NCBI RefSeq assembly: GCF_022376445.1
Contig: NW_025955029.1
Span: 62,001 to 126,000, forward strand
Reading direction: 5' to 3'
DNA: 64,000 nucleotides
Origin: Fomitopsis serialis
Lineage: Eukaryota > Basidiomycota > Agaricomycetes > Polyporales > Fomitopsidaceae
Numbering within the stretch: the first letter of the stretch is position 1; every line of letters begins with the position of its first letter. Made by a program: the position numbers and the translations under genes. Below are positions 34,791 to 44,987 of this stretch, piece after piece. The notes below the pieces were generated by a model. The model was not told the origin of the DNA and did not search any database. It saw only the letters and a program-made list of their open reading frames with translations.

Positions 34791-35493
34791 CGGTGGACCG
34801 ACCTTCATACAAAAACTGCGACCTTCACGAATCTACCTTCAGTGGCCCGCCACGGCATCTATCGCGGGGGCTCTTGACGGATGTCGGGGGACGTCGCAAT
34901 CGGCGATGCGACAGATCGACAAGCGAAACAGCAGGCCAAACGGTCATCACGAGGCGGTATTGCACTGATGGGCGAGGGCGACGTATCGTGGCGAACCCCA
35001 TGGAAAGATGGTGAGTGGTCAGTGATAGTCATGCATAAACGGTCATTACTCACTATGCCGCGTTATCGCCGACTGGTATACGCCGTCCTGCGCAAAACTC
35101 ATGTTGACTGAGTTTAGATGGCTCGGAGGGGCCGTGGAGATGGCGAGCACTGGGTCAGTGACAGCCATAAATGCTGACCTGCGACCGTACGCGAGCCTGA
35201 TGTTGGTGCCATCTGTTGTTTTCCTAGCTACCGCTATGCCGAAGCCGGGACATGTCTACCGAAGCAAACAACGAAGATAAGTAATGGACCGCTTGCGAGA
35301 GAGTCGCGTACTTTACTTACTCGTCCGTCGTGTTACCGCAGACGCGAGCGACAGATGCGGGCTCGGCCACCTCATCAAATCTGTGTATTGAGAACGTGCG
35401 CAGGACCTCACAGCCTGCCTGCAACCTCGGCGCGGCTGCCCGATGTGGAAGGATTGAAGCGGGCGAGCGGACGTCGACAGGCAGGGTGTACGA
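34791..35493. other. intergenic stretch
   Basis: GC content returns to the local norm. No supported gene. Confidence 0.3.
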
Positions 35494-36108
35494 TCAGGGC
35501 AGGCGATGCACCGTAGACACCGCAGCGGGAGAGCGGACCAGAGACCGCAAGCGCCCGCGCCGACGCACACAAAGGGAGAGGGGCGACAGGGTGTATACCA
35601 AACAACGTAAACAAGTGCCATGCGAATTCATTGACGCGATCCACATCCGACCCTTGCCCAAGACGCCGTCTTCGTCGCTCTTCAACTCCCCGTTTTCCGC
35701 ATTCGCACTGTCGGTGGCACCGTTCTCTGCGGCCGCCGACTCCGGAGCACGCAGATGGTGCTTCTTCATCGCGCCGCGCATGTTCCGGAAGATCGTCGTC
35801 GCGCGCATGCCCGCGAGCACGATCCGCAGGTCGCCAGTCTTCGCGGTGACCTTCCCCGGGAAGATCTGCTCCGGCGGGAAGTGCAGTGGCAGCCCACATG
35901 GGGTGATCGCGACTAGGACGAGCGAGGCGATGTACAGCGTGAGAGCTGCGTAGAATAGGCCCAGCGGGACGGTCGAGGGCACGTACACGCCGATGGCGCA
36001 AGCTCGGTGGACGGCAGGATGGATGTGGCGGACAGGAAGGCAGACGCAACGGACGCCACTGGCACTGGCAGGGCAGACAAGTGTATCATGGAATCCCAGC
36101 TCAGTCAC
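35494..36108 (-). CDS. hypothetical membrane-associated gene fragment
   Basis: A coherent coding-like stretch begins near GVYVPSTVPLGLFYAAL and continues LYIASLVLVAITPCG, which could be one membrane helix. It runs on as GLPLHFPPEQIFPGKVTAK and GDLRIVLAGMRATTIFRNM, then a Glu/Asp/Asn-rich tail (ENGELKSDEDGVLGKG), after which composition becomes unlikely. Both ends probably extend beyond coding sequence, so this is either an internal exon or a relic. I do not recognise the family. Confidence 0.35.
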   Translation of the reverse strand: MTELGFHDTLVCPASASGVRCVCLPVRHIHPAVHRACAIGVYVPSTVPLGLFYAALTLYIASLVLVAITPCGLPLHFPPEQIFPGKVTAKTGDLRIVLAGMRATTIFRNMRGAMKKHHLRAPESAAAENGATDSANAENGELKSDEDGVLGKGRMWIASMNSHGTCLRCLVYTLSPLSLCVRRRGRLRSLVRSPAAVSTVHRLP

Positions 36109-36400
36109 ATCTAGGGCGAGGTATGATATATGAGTACCGAGACGACTTCACAACTTTCTACGACGCATCAGGAAATCATGCAATCTGTCTGAGGGCCATG
36201 TCAGGGGCTTCAGAAGCCTTCAGAAGCCTTCAGATTGCCCCAGATTGCTTCAGATTTTCAGCCCTCATGACCTCAATTTTTTTCGATGCTAACTCGTCAG
36301 ACAGGATTTTCAGAGTGTTCAGACACCCTGTCAGACTACCCAGCTCATCAGCCAGATCAGCCAGATCAGCCAGGATGTAGAAATCAATTCAATCATATTC
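36109..36400. repeat. short degenerate CAG-word repeats
   Basis: Runs such as TCAGAAGCC (twice), CAGATTGC (twice), and GATCAGCCA near 36350 repeat in tandem. Simple-sequence tract without a coding signal. Confidence 0.5.
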
Positions 36401-36529
36401 TATTGATTGCTACTACTGTACAAAATCGTGCTTGCTAATTGTACGCTTGTACGAGCTACCATCTGCCCAGTGAATGTACGTGGCGGACTCGCTCCCCCAC
36501 TTGTTGTGTTCGTACTCGGCGGCCGAGCT

Positions 36530-36735
36530 CCTTGGGCTGCGGTGCGGCACACTCATCCTTCACGGGCCTATGCGCGTCGAGCTGGGGCTCGGCAGGCCCT
36601 TGCATGCCGCGCCGGGTGCCTGGTGGAGTATTGCTTGTCGCAATGCTGCTCATTGAGTTGTGTCGTACCGGGCTTGGGCACGTTATGTATGGCGAATTGG
36701 CTCGCGTCATACCAGTGCGCATCGGTTCGTGATCC
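36530..36735 (+). repeat. diverged direct repeat, copy 1
   Basis: Shares long matches with 37258-37470 in the same orientation: CCTATGCGCGTCG, GGCCCTTGCA(T/C)GCCGCGCC, GAGTGCCTGG-like, TACCGG(G/A)CTTGGGCAC and TACCAGTGCGC(A/G)TCG. By eye identity is roughly three quarters. No transposon protein is encoded in either copy. Confidence 0.65.
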
Positions 36736-36979
36736 GTATCTGTAAGCGGCTGATCCTTCGATGCTGGTGGGTCCATCCGCGGTATGTGGCGCAGCGTCCG
36801 CGAGATGAGGAACATGCGTGTCGACCATCTGTCGGGCTCGCATGTGCCAGACTCGACCCTCGACCCGGACCCGGACCCATACCAGCACCGGTACAAACAC
36901 GCCACGGCGAGTACGGGTACTGCGCGGTCAGCGGGTCTGAGGGGTCATGCACGGGTTTGTTCGGGCATGCGAGATGGTG

Positions 36980-37255
36980 GGTGAGCGACACGGCGAGTAA
37001 GTAGGGCGGCGAGAGGGACACAAGTGTAAGGGGCGACAGGGAGAGCGAGACGGTGGGTGAGCAGGACGGCGGGCGAGGGGAGCGACAGGCGAATTGAAGA
37101 ATGGGCGAGTGGAGCGGCAGGCGCGTGAAATGGCAGGTGAGTGGAATAACGGGTAAGCAAGACAGCAGGCGAGCGGGGCGAGCTAGGGAGAGAGCGAGGG
37201 CGAAAGCGGGTGACTGAGTCGGCGAGCGAGCGATTTAGCAGACAACCCAGTAAGG
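36980..37255 (+). repeat. purine-rich degenerate minisatellite
   Basis: The plus strand is built from variants of GGGCGAGCGG, GGTGAGCGACA and GACGGTGGGTGAG with almost no pyrimidine runs. It lies between the two diverged direct repeats. Confidence 0.6.
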
Positions 37256-37257
37256 GG

Positions 37258-37470
37258 ACACCGTGGGGTGCCCGTCCTCACCAAGCCTATGCGCGTCGGA
37301 CTGGGGCATGCCGGGCTGATGCTCGGCGGGCCCTTGCACGCCGCGCCGAGTGCCTGGCAGGCTGTTGCGCACCGCGGTCCTGCTCGTTGAACGGTATCAT
37401 ACCGGACTTGGGCACATCGCATTGGTGCGCGACGAGCTGGCCTTGTCGTACCAGTGCGCGTCGTATCCGT
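37258..37470 (+). repeat. diverged direct repeat, copy 2
   Basis: Partner of 36530-36735, about 730 bp downstream in the same orientation. Confidence 0.65.
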
Positions 37471-38049
37471 ATGCGCTTGTGCTCGTTGGGCGAACGTGCA
37501 CCGGGGCTGTCTCCGTCGTGTTCGACTCCTTCCACTCGTCCTGAGTGGGCATTAATCCCGGAGTCGAGTTGGAAAGCGATGTACTCACTTGGCTCGCTGG
37601 CCCTGTTGGCCACAACCCGTGTTCCTCCCTGCATGTTAGCCCTTCGCGAGCCTCCAACGACACTGTGGCACGTCGCTGGGGCTCGTTGTAGTCGCGTACA
37701 GCGCGATCTTGAGCCGCGCAGTGGTCCGATGCACACGCCTTCTCTTGCGGACGGGTCCATAGGTCTGCACTGGAGGTCGGCGGTGGGCAAGCAAGGGCGA
37801 AACAGAGAGGGAGGAGCGAGCTGACAGTGAAGGCGGACGAGGTGAGAGGTTGAGATCGTTGAGGATCGTTGAGACTCGAAGTCGCGAGCGCGCGTGACGT
37901 GTCGTGGCTGAGGCGCTTAGCACTTCTCGCGAGTTGCAGCCTCCACGGCGACGTCGACTCAACTTCAATACCGCGCGGTAGACCACAGCGTCAAGGCACA
38001 CGCAAACTGCGACGGAGAAACGAGGGAAAGACGGAGCTGGAGGAAGTAA

Positions 38050-38550
38050 GGGGTAGTGTAGGTGAGTGCGTGCATTCTCACCTGCTTGCTTGGTTCGCCC
38101 GCCTACATACTCACTCGCACACTCGCCCTCGCTGGCTTGCCCGCTCGTGCTAACCTTCTTGCTGGTTCGCCCGCTCGCACGTTCTCTCCTGCTTGTCATT
38201 CCCCTGCTCGTCACTGCTCCGCCCGCCGGCTCGCTCTCGTCCGTCTAGTCTCGCCTTCTCACCCGTTCTCGACTGTCTGCTCGTGCCCGTCCACCGTCGT
38301 CCTCGGTATCTTGCCCGCCCGGACACGCATCATCCCACCAGCTCGCTCGCCCATTCACCTCCCCTCGGCTGCCGCTTGTCTGCCCGTCCGCCAGTTCACC
38401 CGCCTGCCAGTTCGCCCGCCAGTTCGCCCGCCAGTTCGCCCGCCAGTTCGCCCGCCAGGCCGCCCCCTCGCCCGCCCACCCGTTCGCTCACTTGACCGCT
38501 CCCATTTCCTCTTTCCCATGCTCCCGCTTGCTCGCTTACCCATGGCAAAC
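38050..38550 (+). repeat. pyrimidine-rich minisatellite with a 12-bp core array
   Basis: The plus strand is rich in CGCCCG, TTGCTCGCT and CTTGCCCGCTCG words, the complement-like counterpart of the purine-rich block at 36980-37255. At 38405-38460 a regular 12-bp unit, CCAGTTCGCCCG, repeats about four times. The proline/serine/alanine-rich frames here come from the repeat. Confidence 0.65.
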
Positions 38551-40330
38551 TGGCCTTCACCCGCGCGAAATCCGTGCCCGCTCAGGCGGGTCTGTGCCTG
38601 GGCGGCTTACGGGTATGGGTCGATCTCGGGATACCCAAGGGTACCTGTGCTTGGCCTTAGGACTCCGACTCGGCCGTCTACCTGAGAGGTGGTGAGTTCC
38701 GTCGTCTTTCGGGCTGCTCGGTGGGTGAATCCGAGTCAACTCACCGCGACGTACAAAGCAGTCACGCCCGGCTCCTGCCCACCACGGCGCCCCCACGAAG
38801 CATCCTCTCGCGGCCCAAAGAGGAGAGCGTTCGCAAGCCTTGCCGGATCAACGCGCACGTAACACACACCCGGGCCATCGAGCAGAGGCCAGAACGACCG
38901 CGTCTGTGTCACGGAAGAGGCCGCCATCCTGGCGGCGCCGTGCTAGCTTCCGTGGACATCGTGTGCCGGAAAGGCACGCTGCCTTGGCTTCTGTCACCGC
39001 GCAGACGAGCCCCTCCGAGTGATGTATAAAGCGGAGGGCTGCGGGACGAACAAGACGTCGGTGAGTCACATTCTTGACCAGGTCGAGTAGGCGTGTGCAG
39101 AGATCCTGGCAGAGCAGGCGCGCTCGCCGAGCAAGCGTTCCATGACGATGGGCAACATGTGTGGGCCGTCGTGTACGGCGTTAAGTGCTCGGCGTCGTCG
39201 GTGCTTGCAATGAAGGGCGAAGGTGAGCCATTGAAGCCTTGGCTGTGACTTCGGAGTTCCCTGATGCATGTGTGATCTGCCGTAGATCTGTTTTGGCTGC
39301 TGCGAAGGGAACAGGATGTCGTAGGGAGCGAGAGAGCAGACCACTACTCCATAATAGGGTGTGCCGTAATAGGTGTAATTGACTGAGACAAGCAGTCGGT
39401 ATGTGACTCATGAGCCTGTGTCGACGACGACGATCTGCTCTAGTGCTATTACCCAATATGTACTCTCGAGTCTCTACGTACAATAAATTAGGTCAGAGCT
39501 CTCGAGCCATTGATGTACGAGCAATGATATCGTGGCTATTGTAATTATCGAATATTGAATCGAGTGTCTCATCCTATGAACCTTTAGGCTCATTTGATCA
39601 TCTGACAAGTCTGAAATGCTCTGAGGATCCTGAGCTATCTGTTGCACTGAGTTGCTCTGAGGGGTTTCCACCAGCCTGTCAGATGCTCAGAAGTTGCCTG
39701 ATTTGCTGATGCGCACCGTGTGCCAGAAATCCTCTCCGTTGACCGGAGTCCCATCGACCTGTACCCTTACCCGCCTCGGTACAGACCCGTCACAGCGGTA
39801 CGGGTGCTCCTTCTCTTTTCCAATCCTAGGCCTGGCCGCATCCGCATCCTGAGTCGCCTTGCACCAGGGTCGTGAACGGTCCTCGCGCTCGTTCCGGAGT
39901 GGCTCGGGGTAGAGGGTGAGCGGCCATCGAGACTCGATGCACGAGATGCCTGGAGCGCCGCCGTGGTGCTACTAGCCGAATCGTGGCAGAGGACTAGCTA
40001 ACGCGTTGAGGCTGTGCGCGCGAGAGCCTTTGTGATGTTCAGTCGGGCGACCGTGTTGCAGTCATGGACGTACTGTCGAGAACAGGGAAGCGCCGAGGCC
40101 ACTCGAGGCCAATTGTGCTCGTTCTTTGATTCTTCGCGCAAGTTCATATCGTACGCAACTGATGGATTCGCGAGCATCGCTGGAGCATTGGGTTCACTAC
40201 TTGTACATACATCGCACGCATAACATACATTCACCCGGCGACCCGGCGACGAGCACACTACTGCGTCGGCACGAACGCGTCTGATGCAAAGACCACCGGC
40301 CTCGACCCCGCCAAACCGACGGCCATCGTT
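38551..40330. other. 1.8-kb stretch without a supported gene
   Basis: Short frames only. Short repeated words GATCCTGAG, CTGAG and TGTCAGATG occur around 39600-39700, similar in style to 36109-36400. Confidence 0.3.
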
Positions 40331-41027
40331 TCAGAGCGGCGTATAGGCCAGAACAGGGTTAACGAGGCAGCTCACATCGCGGCCCTCCACTTCCTTGTGC
40401 ACATACAAGGTACTGACACAGCTGGTTGTGGTCTGGAAGCAGGAAGCAGCAACTCAGTTGTCGTCGGTCACCGCATAGTTAAACTGTACGTACCACCAGC
40501 CTGACGAGATATGCTTCCTTTGCACCCTGGAACTTCTCCGGGTAACGCTGTATGTAGTCTGTGACCAATCGTGAAGTCAGACTTGGGTGTGGCGTGATCA
40601 AATAGAAATGGACGCACGGGCAGCTCTGGCAATTAGCCCATTCCAGAACTGGCATTCATTGGAAAACAAGATTATGCCTCCGTGGACGGTCTCGAGCTCG
40701 TCGGGCTGGGCGGCATTGCCTCCGTCGGGGGTGATGGGCTGCCCCCAGTTGAAGCAGAAGATAAACCATCGGAATTCCGGGGAGAATGAGGTCGTAGAGA
40801 CGGACAAGAAGGTGGCATGAGTACTAAAGTCGATGAAGGGACGCTATAATCAATCACCACCATGAGACAATGGAATACATAAAACGATGAAAGCCACTCA
40901 CAATGGTCGCCAACACTTCGAAGTTCATCCGTGCATAGCGGCTTTTGGCCGAGGGGACGAAGCCTGTCAGAGTGACGCTGTAGTTCGATATGTCGGCGTC
41001 ACGAGGAGCTTCAGCCACTTCAGTCAT
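40331..41027 (-). CDS. family A/B protein A, unknown function
   Basis: A 172-residue protein in four exons: 40902-41027, 40618-40843, 40494-40558 and 40331-40432, with 58-61 bp introns in phases 0, 1 and 0. It starts MTEVAEAPRDADISNYS, has a hydrophobic RWFIFCFNWGQPITPDGG centre, then FWNGLIARAAHYIQRYPEKF, GAKEAYLVRL and TLYVHKEVEGRDVSCLV, stopping after LAYTPL. The exon layout and the motifs FW..(L/I).RA..Y..(R/D)(Y/H)PEKF..A.E.Y.VR and .YV.KEV...C...P.LAY recur in protein B at 43242-44296. B extends about 80 residues further, so A may be C-terminally truncated. No known domain, signal or membrane helix is recognised. Confidence 0.65.
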
Positions 41028-41226
41028 GTTGAAGAGAAGGGAGTAGCTGTGAGTATGAAACCGTGACAAACGGCCTTGCTTTTATAGCTCGGCGCACCTA
41101 AAGACGCGCACGCCTTCACGTATGCATTGACCATTAATATTGTGCGGGCCGACTTCGACAATCGTCCGTGGCCATGTGATGTACACTGATCTGCAGGGAG
41201 AAGATACACGTTAGCATACACGTTAA

Positions 41227-41266
41227 CATGCCACGTCTACGGTTACCATGCCACGTCTACGGTTAC
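41227..41266 (+). repeat. perfect 20-bp tandem duplication
   Basis: CATGCCACGTCTACGGTTAC occurs twice in immediate succession, just outside the left arm of the inverted repeat at 41281. Confidence 0.9.
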
Positions 41267-41280
41267 CTGCTAGTCCGAGG

Positions 41281-41350
41281 TTGGGCCTTCTCGCGCCACG
41301 CGCCTTTGCCACACCGCGTCTCGCGTCTGTCTCCTCCTCCTCGTCCCTTG
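41281..41350 (+). repeat. inverted repeat, left arm
   Basis: Reverse complement of 42918-42985. Core shared sequence includes GCGCCACGCGCCTTTGCCAC and CGCGTCTCGCGTCTG, with a few substitutions and one or two small indels over about 65 bp. Confidence 0.75.
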
Positions 41351-41860
41351 AACAGCAATGAGGAGGGCGTGCCGTGTGTGCGCCATGTATGCAGATAGGT
41401 GCAGGAAATACATTGTTGGTGTTTTGGTGATACTCTAAGACTCGCAATACTGTGGTATGAGGCGGTCAGGGCTACTGCCGCGGGCTGCTGTTGGTTGCCC
41501 GTACAGTCCGAGCACGACTCACCTCTCGCTCCCCTATCATCAGTCCAGCCACCCTCCACCTCACCCGATCGTCACGTCTGATCCTCGTGCTTCTCCTATC
41601 AGACCGTATGGCATCAATGATCCCCACGTCCCACCGTCCCACACCCACCGCACCAGCGCCGACCCATTCAGAAGCGGCTCATGTCCCGGCCGAAGATCCA
41701 ATTCATGAACCTGCCACAGGACCCATCAGCGTCCAGCACGCCCACTCACCAATAGAACGGCACGGAAATCCTGTGTCGCGAGGCACGGTCAGCACCACTT
41801 CACTCTCCCGAGTCACAGAAGCCGAACAGAAGGGGAGCGAAGCCCAACGAACGAGGGACT

Positions 41861-42724
41861 CACTTATTCTTTCAGCTCAGCGTCATCGTGAAGTGCGCCG
41901 AGTGCCACAGCAGCCGCGCGAACCGCCCCGCCTCCTTCGCCTTCGCCTTCTCCGTGCGCGTGCGGTCGTACACCACCTGCCAGTCGCCGACGTACGCGAG
42001 CGAGCCTACGTTGTGGAACCGGAACGGATCCGCCGCGGAGGTCCTTCGCGAACGCGTTCAGCTTCTTCCAGAGGTACTTTGCCTTTTAGTTGGCCACTAC
42101 CGGATGGGCGGACGCGTGAGTGGTGCGCCCGTGGGACGAGGGAGAAGGAGAGCGGGCATACCTTGCGCGGTGGCGGGGAGAGGCATCTCTTTGATCATCG
42201 CCGCGTCGCCTAGAGCCCAAACGTTCGGGTCGGGGTTGCCTGTTCCCTTCAGTATGACTTTCAGATGCTCGTCGGTGATCAAGCTGTATGCGCCCGTAAG
42301 CCCTTCTACGAGTCTACCAATAGACATATAGTACATACCTCTACGTTTTTTATCCCTTTCAATCTCCGTAATGCTCTCTAAGAGCGGGTTCGACGAGAAA
42401 ACCGAAGTGCGTAGAGTCGGTCAGCTCAGAAGGCGACCGCAACAGAGCGAGGTGTGCCTTCATCCTGCTCCTTGACATACATCTTGCCCTGTGACGCGAG
42501 GTATGCGAACAGCGCGATACAAGACGCAGCGCTATCGGCGGCGACTTACGGGCTCGACACGCTCGACGTGGTGCGTCGTGAGCAGTCGGATGTCCTCTCT
42601 TTGGTACTTATCCGCGCGAACCGGTTCATCCCCCGAGAAGTGTCGCTGCACCTCCGTGTGCAGCAAGTCGTGGAGCTCCGCGGCGAACTCAACGCCGGTC
42701 GGGCCGCCGTCTGGTGTGAGAAGT
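41861..42724 (-). pseudogene. nde1: external NADH dehydrogenase (type II) pseudogene, C-terminal half
   Basis: Relic of the mitochondrial alternative NADH:ubiquinone oxidoreductase, a single-subunit FAD enzyme facing the intermembrane space. Recognisable pieces run in order on the minus strand: GGPTGVEFAAELHDLLH, THHVERVEP, GKMYVKEQDEGTP across an intron with GTAAGT, then SLITDEHLKVILKGTGNPDP and NVWALGDAAMIKEMPLPATA, then KAKYLWKKLNAFAKDLRGGS, and finally FHNVGSLAYVGDWQVVYDRT and RFARLLWHSAHFTMTLS. Lesions: a TGA after the KEQ segment, TAA near 42086 where VANQKAK is expected, a frame shift after DLRGGS, and TGA in place of the Trp after TLS. The N-terminal FAD domain is missing. It is enclosed by the inverted repeats at 41281 and 42918. 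Confidence 0.85.
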
Positions 42725-42917
42725 GAGAGAGGGAGACGTCGTACGCGTGTGCCGCTAGACGGACGATGTGGCGAGACCGGCGTGGCGAGACGGGGATGGG
42801 ATGGGATGGGAGGAGAGTGTGTGTGGGCGCAGGATACAGACACAAGAGCGGTGTCGATGAATGTGTAGAGTGCATATACAAGCCTTCCGAGCTCATACAG
42901 CGAGCAAAGAGAGAGCT

Positions 42918-42985
42918 GGGTGGGGAACGAGGAGGCAGACGCGAGACGCGATGTGGCAAAGGCGCGTGGCGCGAAAGGCCCGCCA
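42918..42985 (+). repeat. inverted repeat, right arm
   Basis: Partner of 41281-41350 in opposite orientation. The pair brackets about 1.7 kb carrying the truncated NADH dehydrogenase fragment and a plus-strand coding-like frame that starts with an ATG near 41608. Confidence 0.75.
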
Positions 42986-43241
42986 ATATTAATGGACGTT
43001 CATCAAGTTCACCACCACGGACGTGCGCCTCGCCGGTTCGGGCCGGTGGGCGGACGTCTCGCAGTCGTCACCGGGCTCAGTGCCGGCGGTGATGTTTCGG
43101 ATGGTCGTAAGTACGATGGAACGTTCTCAGCTTTGGGGCGGCAGCCAATCTGGTAGGTGACAAGTAAGCAAAGACGGTATGATACAAGTGTATGGCCTTG
43201 AGAGTCGATGCGGCTAGTAGTAACCATAGTTCTCTGTAATT

Positions 43242-44296
43242 CTAACGAGACGCAGACAGGGGTCGTTCTGCAGGAGGTCCGTCGAATATGGAGGATGTGA
43301 GCTCGATCTCCTCTTCATCTTGCACGTCAGTGGCTTCGTCTTCTTCAGTAGCCCGAGACTCTTCGCCGGCGTCCTCGCCAAGGGGCGGTGGGCAAAACTC
43401 GTACAGAGAAATGGCGGTAATGCAGAACCACCGTGACACAGAAGCCTGATAGATGGGGGTCACAATGAGACACGGTGTCCGTAAATATGCAAGTCGGCAC
43501 GCACCTCTTCAGATTGTCGCTCCACAATGCCTGTCCAATAGTAGGCAAGTGGAGGGCTGGTTATGCAAGTCGTGAGAGCGTCATTGACCTCCTTCTTGAC
43601 GTAGAAGCGGATGGTCCAGCGGTCCTCGATCTATGCTACGATAATGAAGGCCGCACCCGGGGTCGAAACCATCTGAGATCTTACCCAGTATGGAACCCGC
43701 ACCATGTATACCTCCTGGGCTTCAGCGAACTTCTCAGGGTGATCATACAAGTAATCTGTGCACAATGTTAGATGCCACATCTATACTTTAATCGAAACAA
43801 TACAACAATACGCACAACCAGTAGCACGACGAATCATCTCCCAAAAGCCGTCGTCGTCGTCTTCGTCAATATGGGTCATTGGAGTGAAAATAGCTGCCTG
43901 GTCTTCACCCGTGACATCATCGAGGGCCGTTAGAAACGAGCTGGTATTGATATCGTTGACTCTCGACTCGCTCGTCTCTTTGTCACCACCTTCCTCGGCA
44001 GTGCCACTCAGGCGATCTCGTGCAAACTGCGAGCGGTCATCGAACGGCAGGCTGGTGAACTTGTCGGTTGTGGCTGTGGTTGTAATATGACAGGCGAGTT
44101 CGCCATCAAGCTCAAAACGGCGCTATGGATGCCACGAGGATTAGCTCGGAGTCGTGCGCATAACAATGTCACTCACAAGTGTGGCAATGACTTCAAGGTA
44201 AACACCATCTGCAGGTATGGTGTGGGGGTCCAAAACTGCACACGTGAGGATAACCCTTTTGTCAGACAAGTTGAGGTCAGTATGTTCGGTGGGCAT
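43242..44296 (-). CDS. family A/B protein B, unknown function
   Basis: A 275-residue protein in five exons: 44177-44296, 43816-44122, 43685-43755, 43505-43630 and 43242-43445, with introns of 54-60 bp. The first three introns match those of protein A in position and phase. Exon 1 ends DGVYLEVIATL where A has MNFEVLATI. Exon 2 is longer than in A, with an acidic DEDDDDGFWEMIRRATG end. Exons 3 and 4 carry YLYDHPEKFAEAQEVYMVRV, WTIRFYVKKEVNDALTT and SPPLAYYWTG. Exon 5 has RWFCITAISLYEFCPPPLGE then a very acidic tail (EEDEATDVQDEEEIEL). A compact N-terminal domain with an acidic tail is suggested; no known family is recognised. Confidence 0.7.
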
Positions 44297-44987
44297 AGTG
44301 AGATTCGGGAGCAAGTGCACGTACCTACGTCGCTTCTCTGCGAGCTTAAGTGTTCGGTGGCCGACCAATAAACAACGTCCACATGTCACGACGCATTGTC
44401 CATGGCAATGCGCTGACGTGTAGCATTCGCCGACCTGAAGGAAAGCTTGTATTGTCAGTGAGAACAAAAGCAGAAACCGAAACACAGCTTCGCCGTATCT
44501 AGTACGCTCCGGAACGACTCGGTTCCATGCGCGAGGCGCGCTGGTATGGCTGCATCGACCCACCTGAGTCTGCGTGTAACTTACATGTTGAGCCACTCGG
44601 AGGATGCGCGGTCAGTATCAGTCTCAGACGCACAGCCAGACTCGTGCGCGTTTGACACCTCGGATACGGCCCCGGCATTGACTCATACCATTATAATGAC
44701 ATAGCTTTCTCCAAGGTGTACGCGTCGATGTAGTGTACTGTCTCCACGCCACATACTGTCTCCATGCCGCCTACTGTCCACGCCGCATACGTACCATGCG
44801 CCCGATCGTCGCGAGTGCCAACATAAGTCCCTATCGCCGCAAGTTGCTCGGCCCCGCTTCCGCGTTTTCAGGTTCCTCTTCAAGCGCACTGTCTGATATC
44901 AGACTGGGCCAAACGATAGGTCGCAGACCCATATCCCTGATGTGTAGCTGTCAGACGTGGTTACGCATGTCAAGAAATAGTACACCC
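44297..44987. other. intergenic stretch
   Basis: Contains a short repeated word, CCGC(A/C)TACTGTC, around 44740-44790. No supported gene. Confidence 0.35.

Noticed and set aside
38062..38685. 207-codon Pro/Arg/Ala-rich frame
   Set aside because: Generated by the pyrimidine-rich minisatellite; open in multiple frames.
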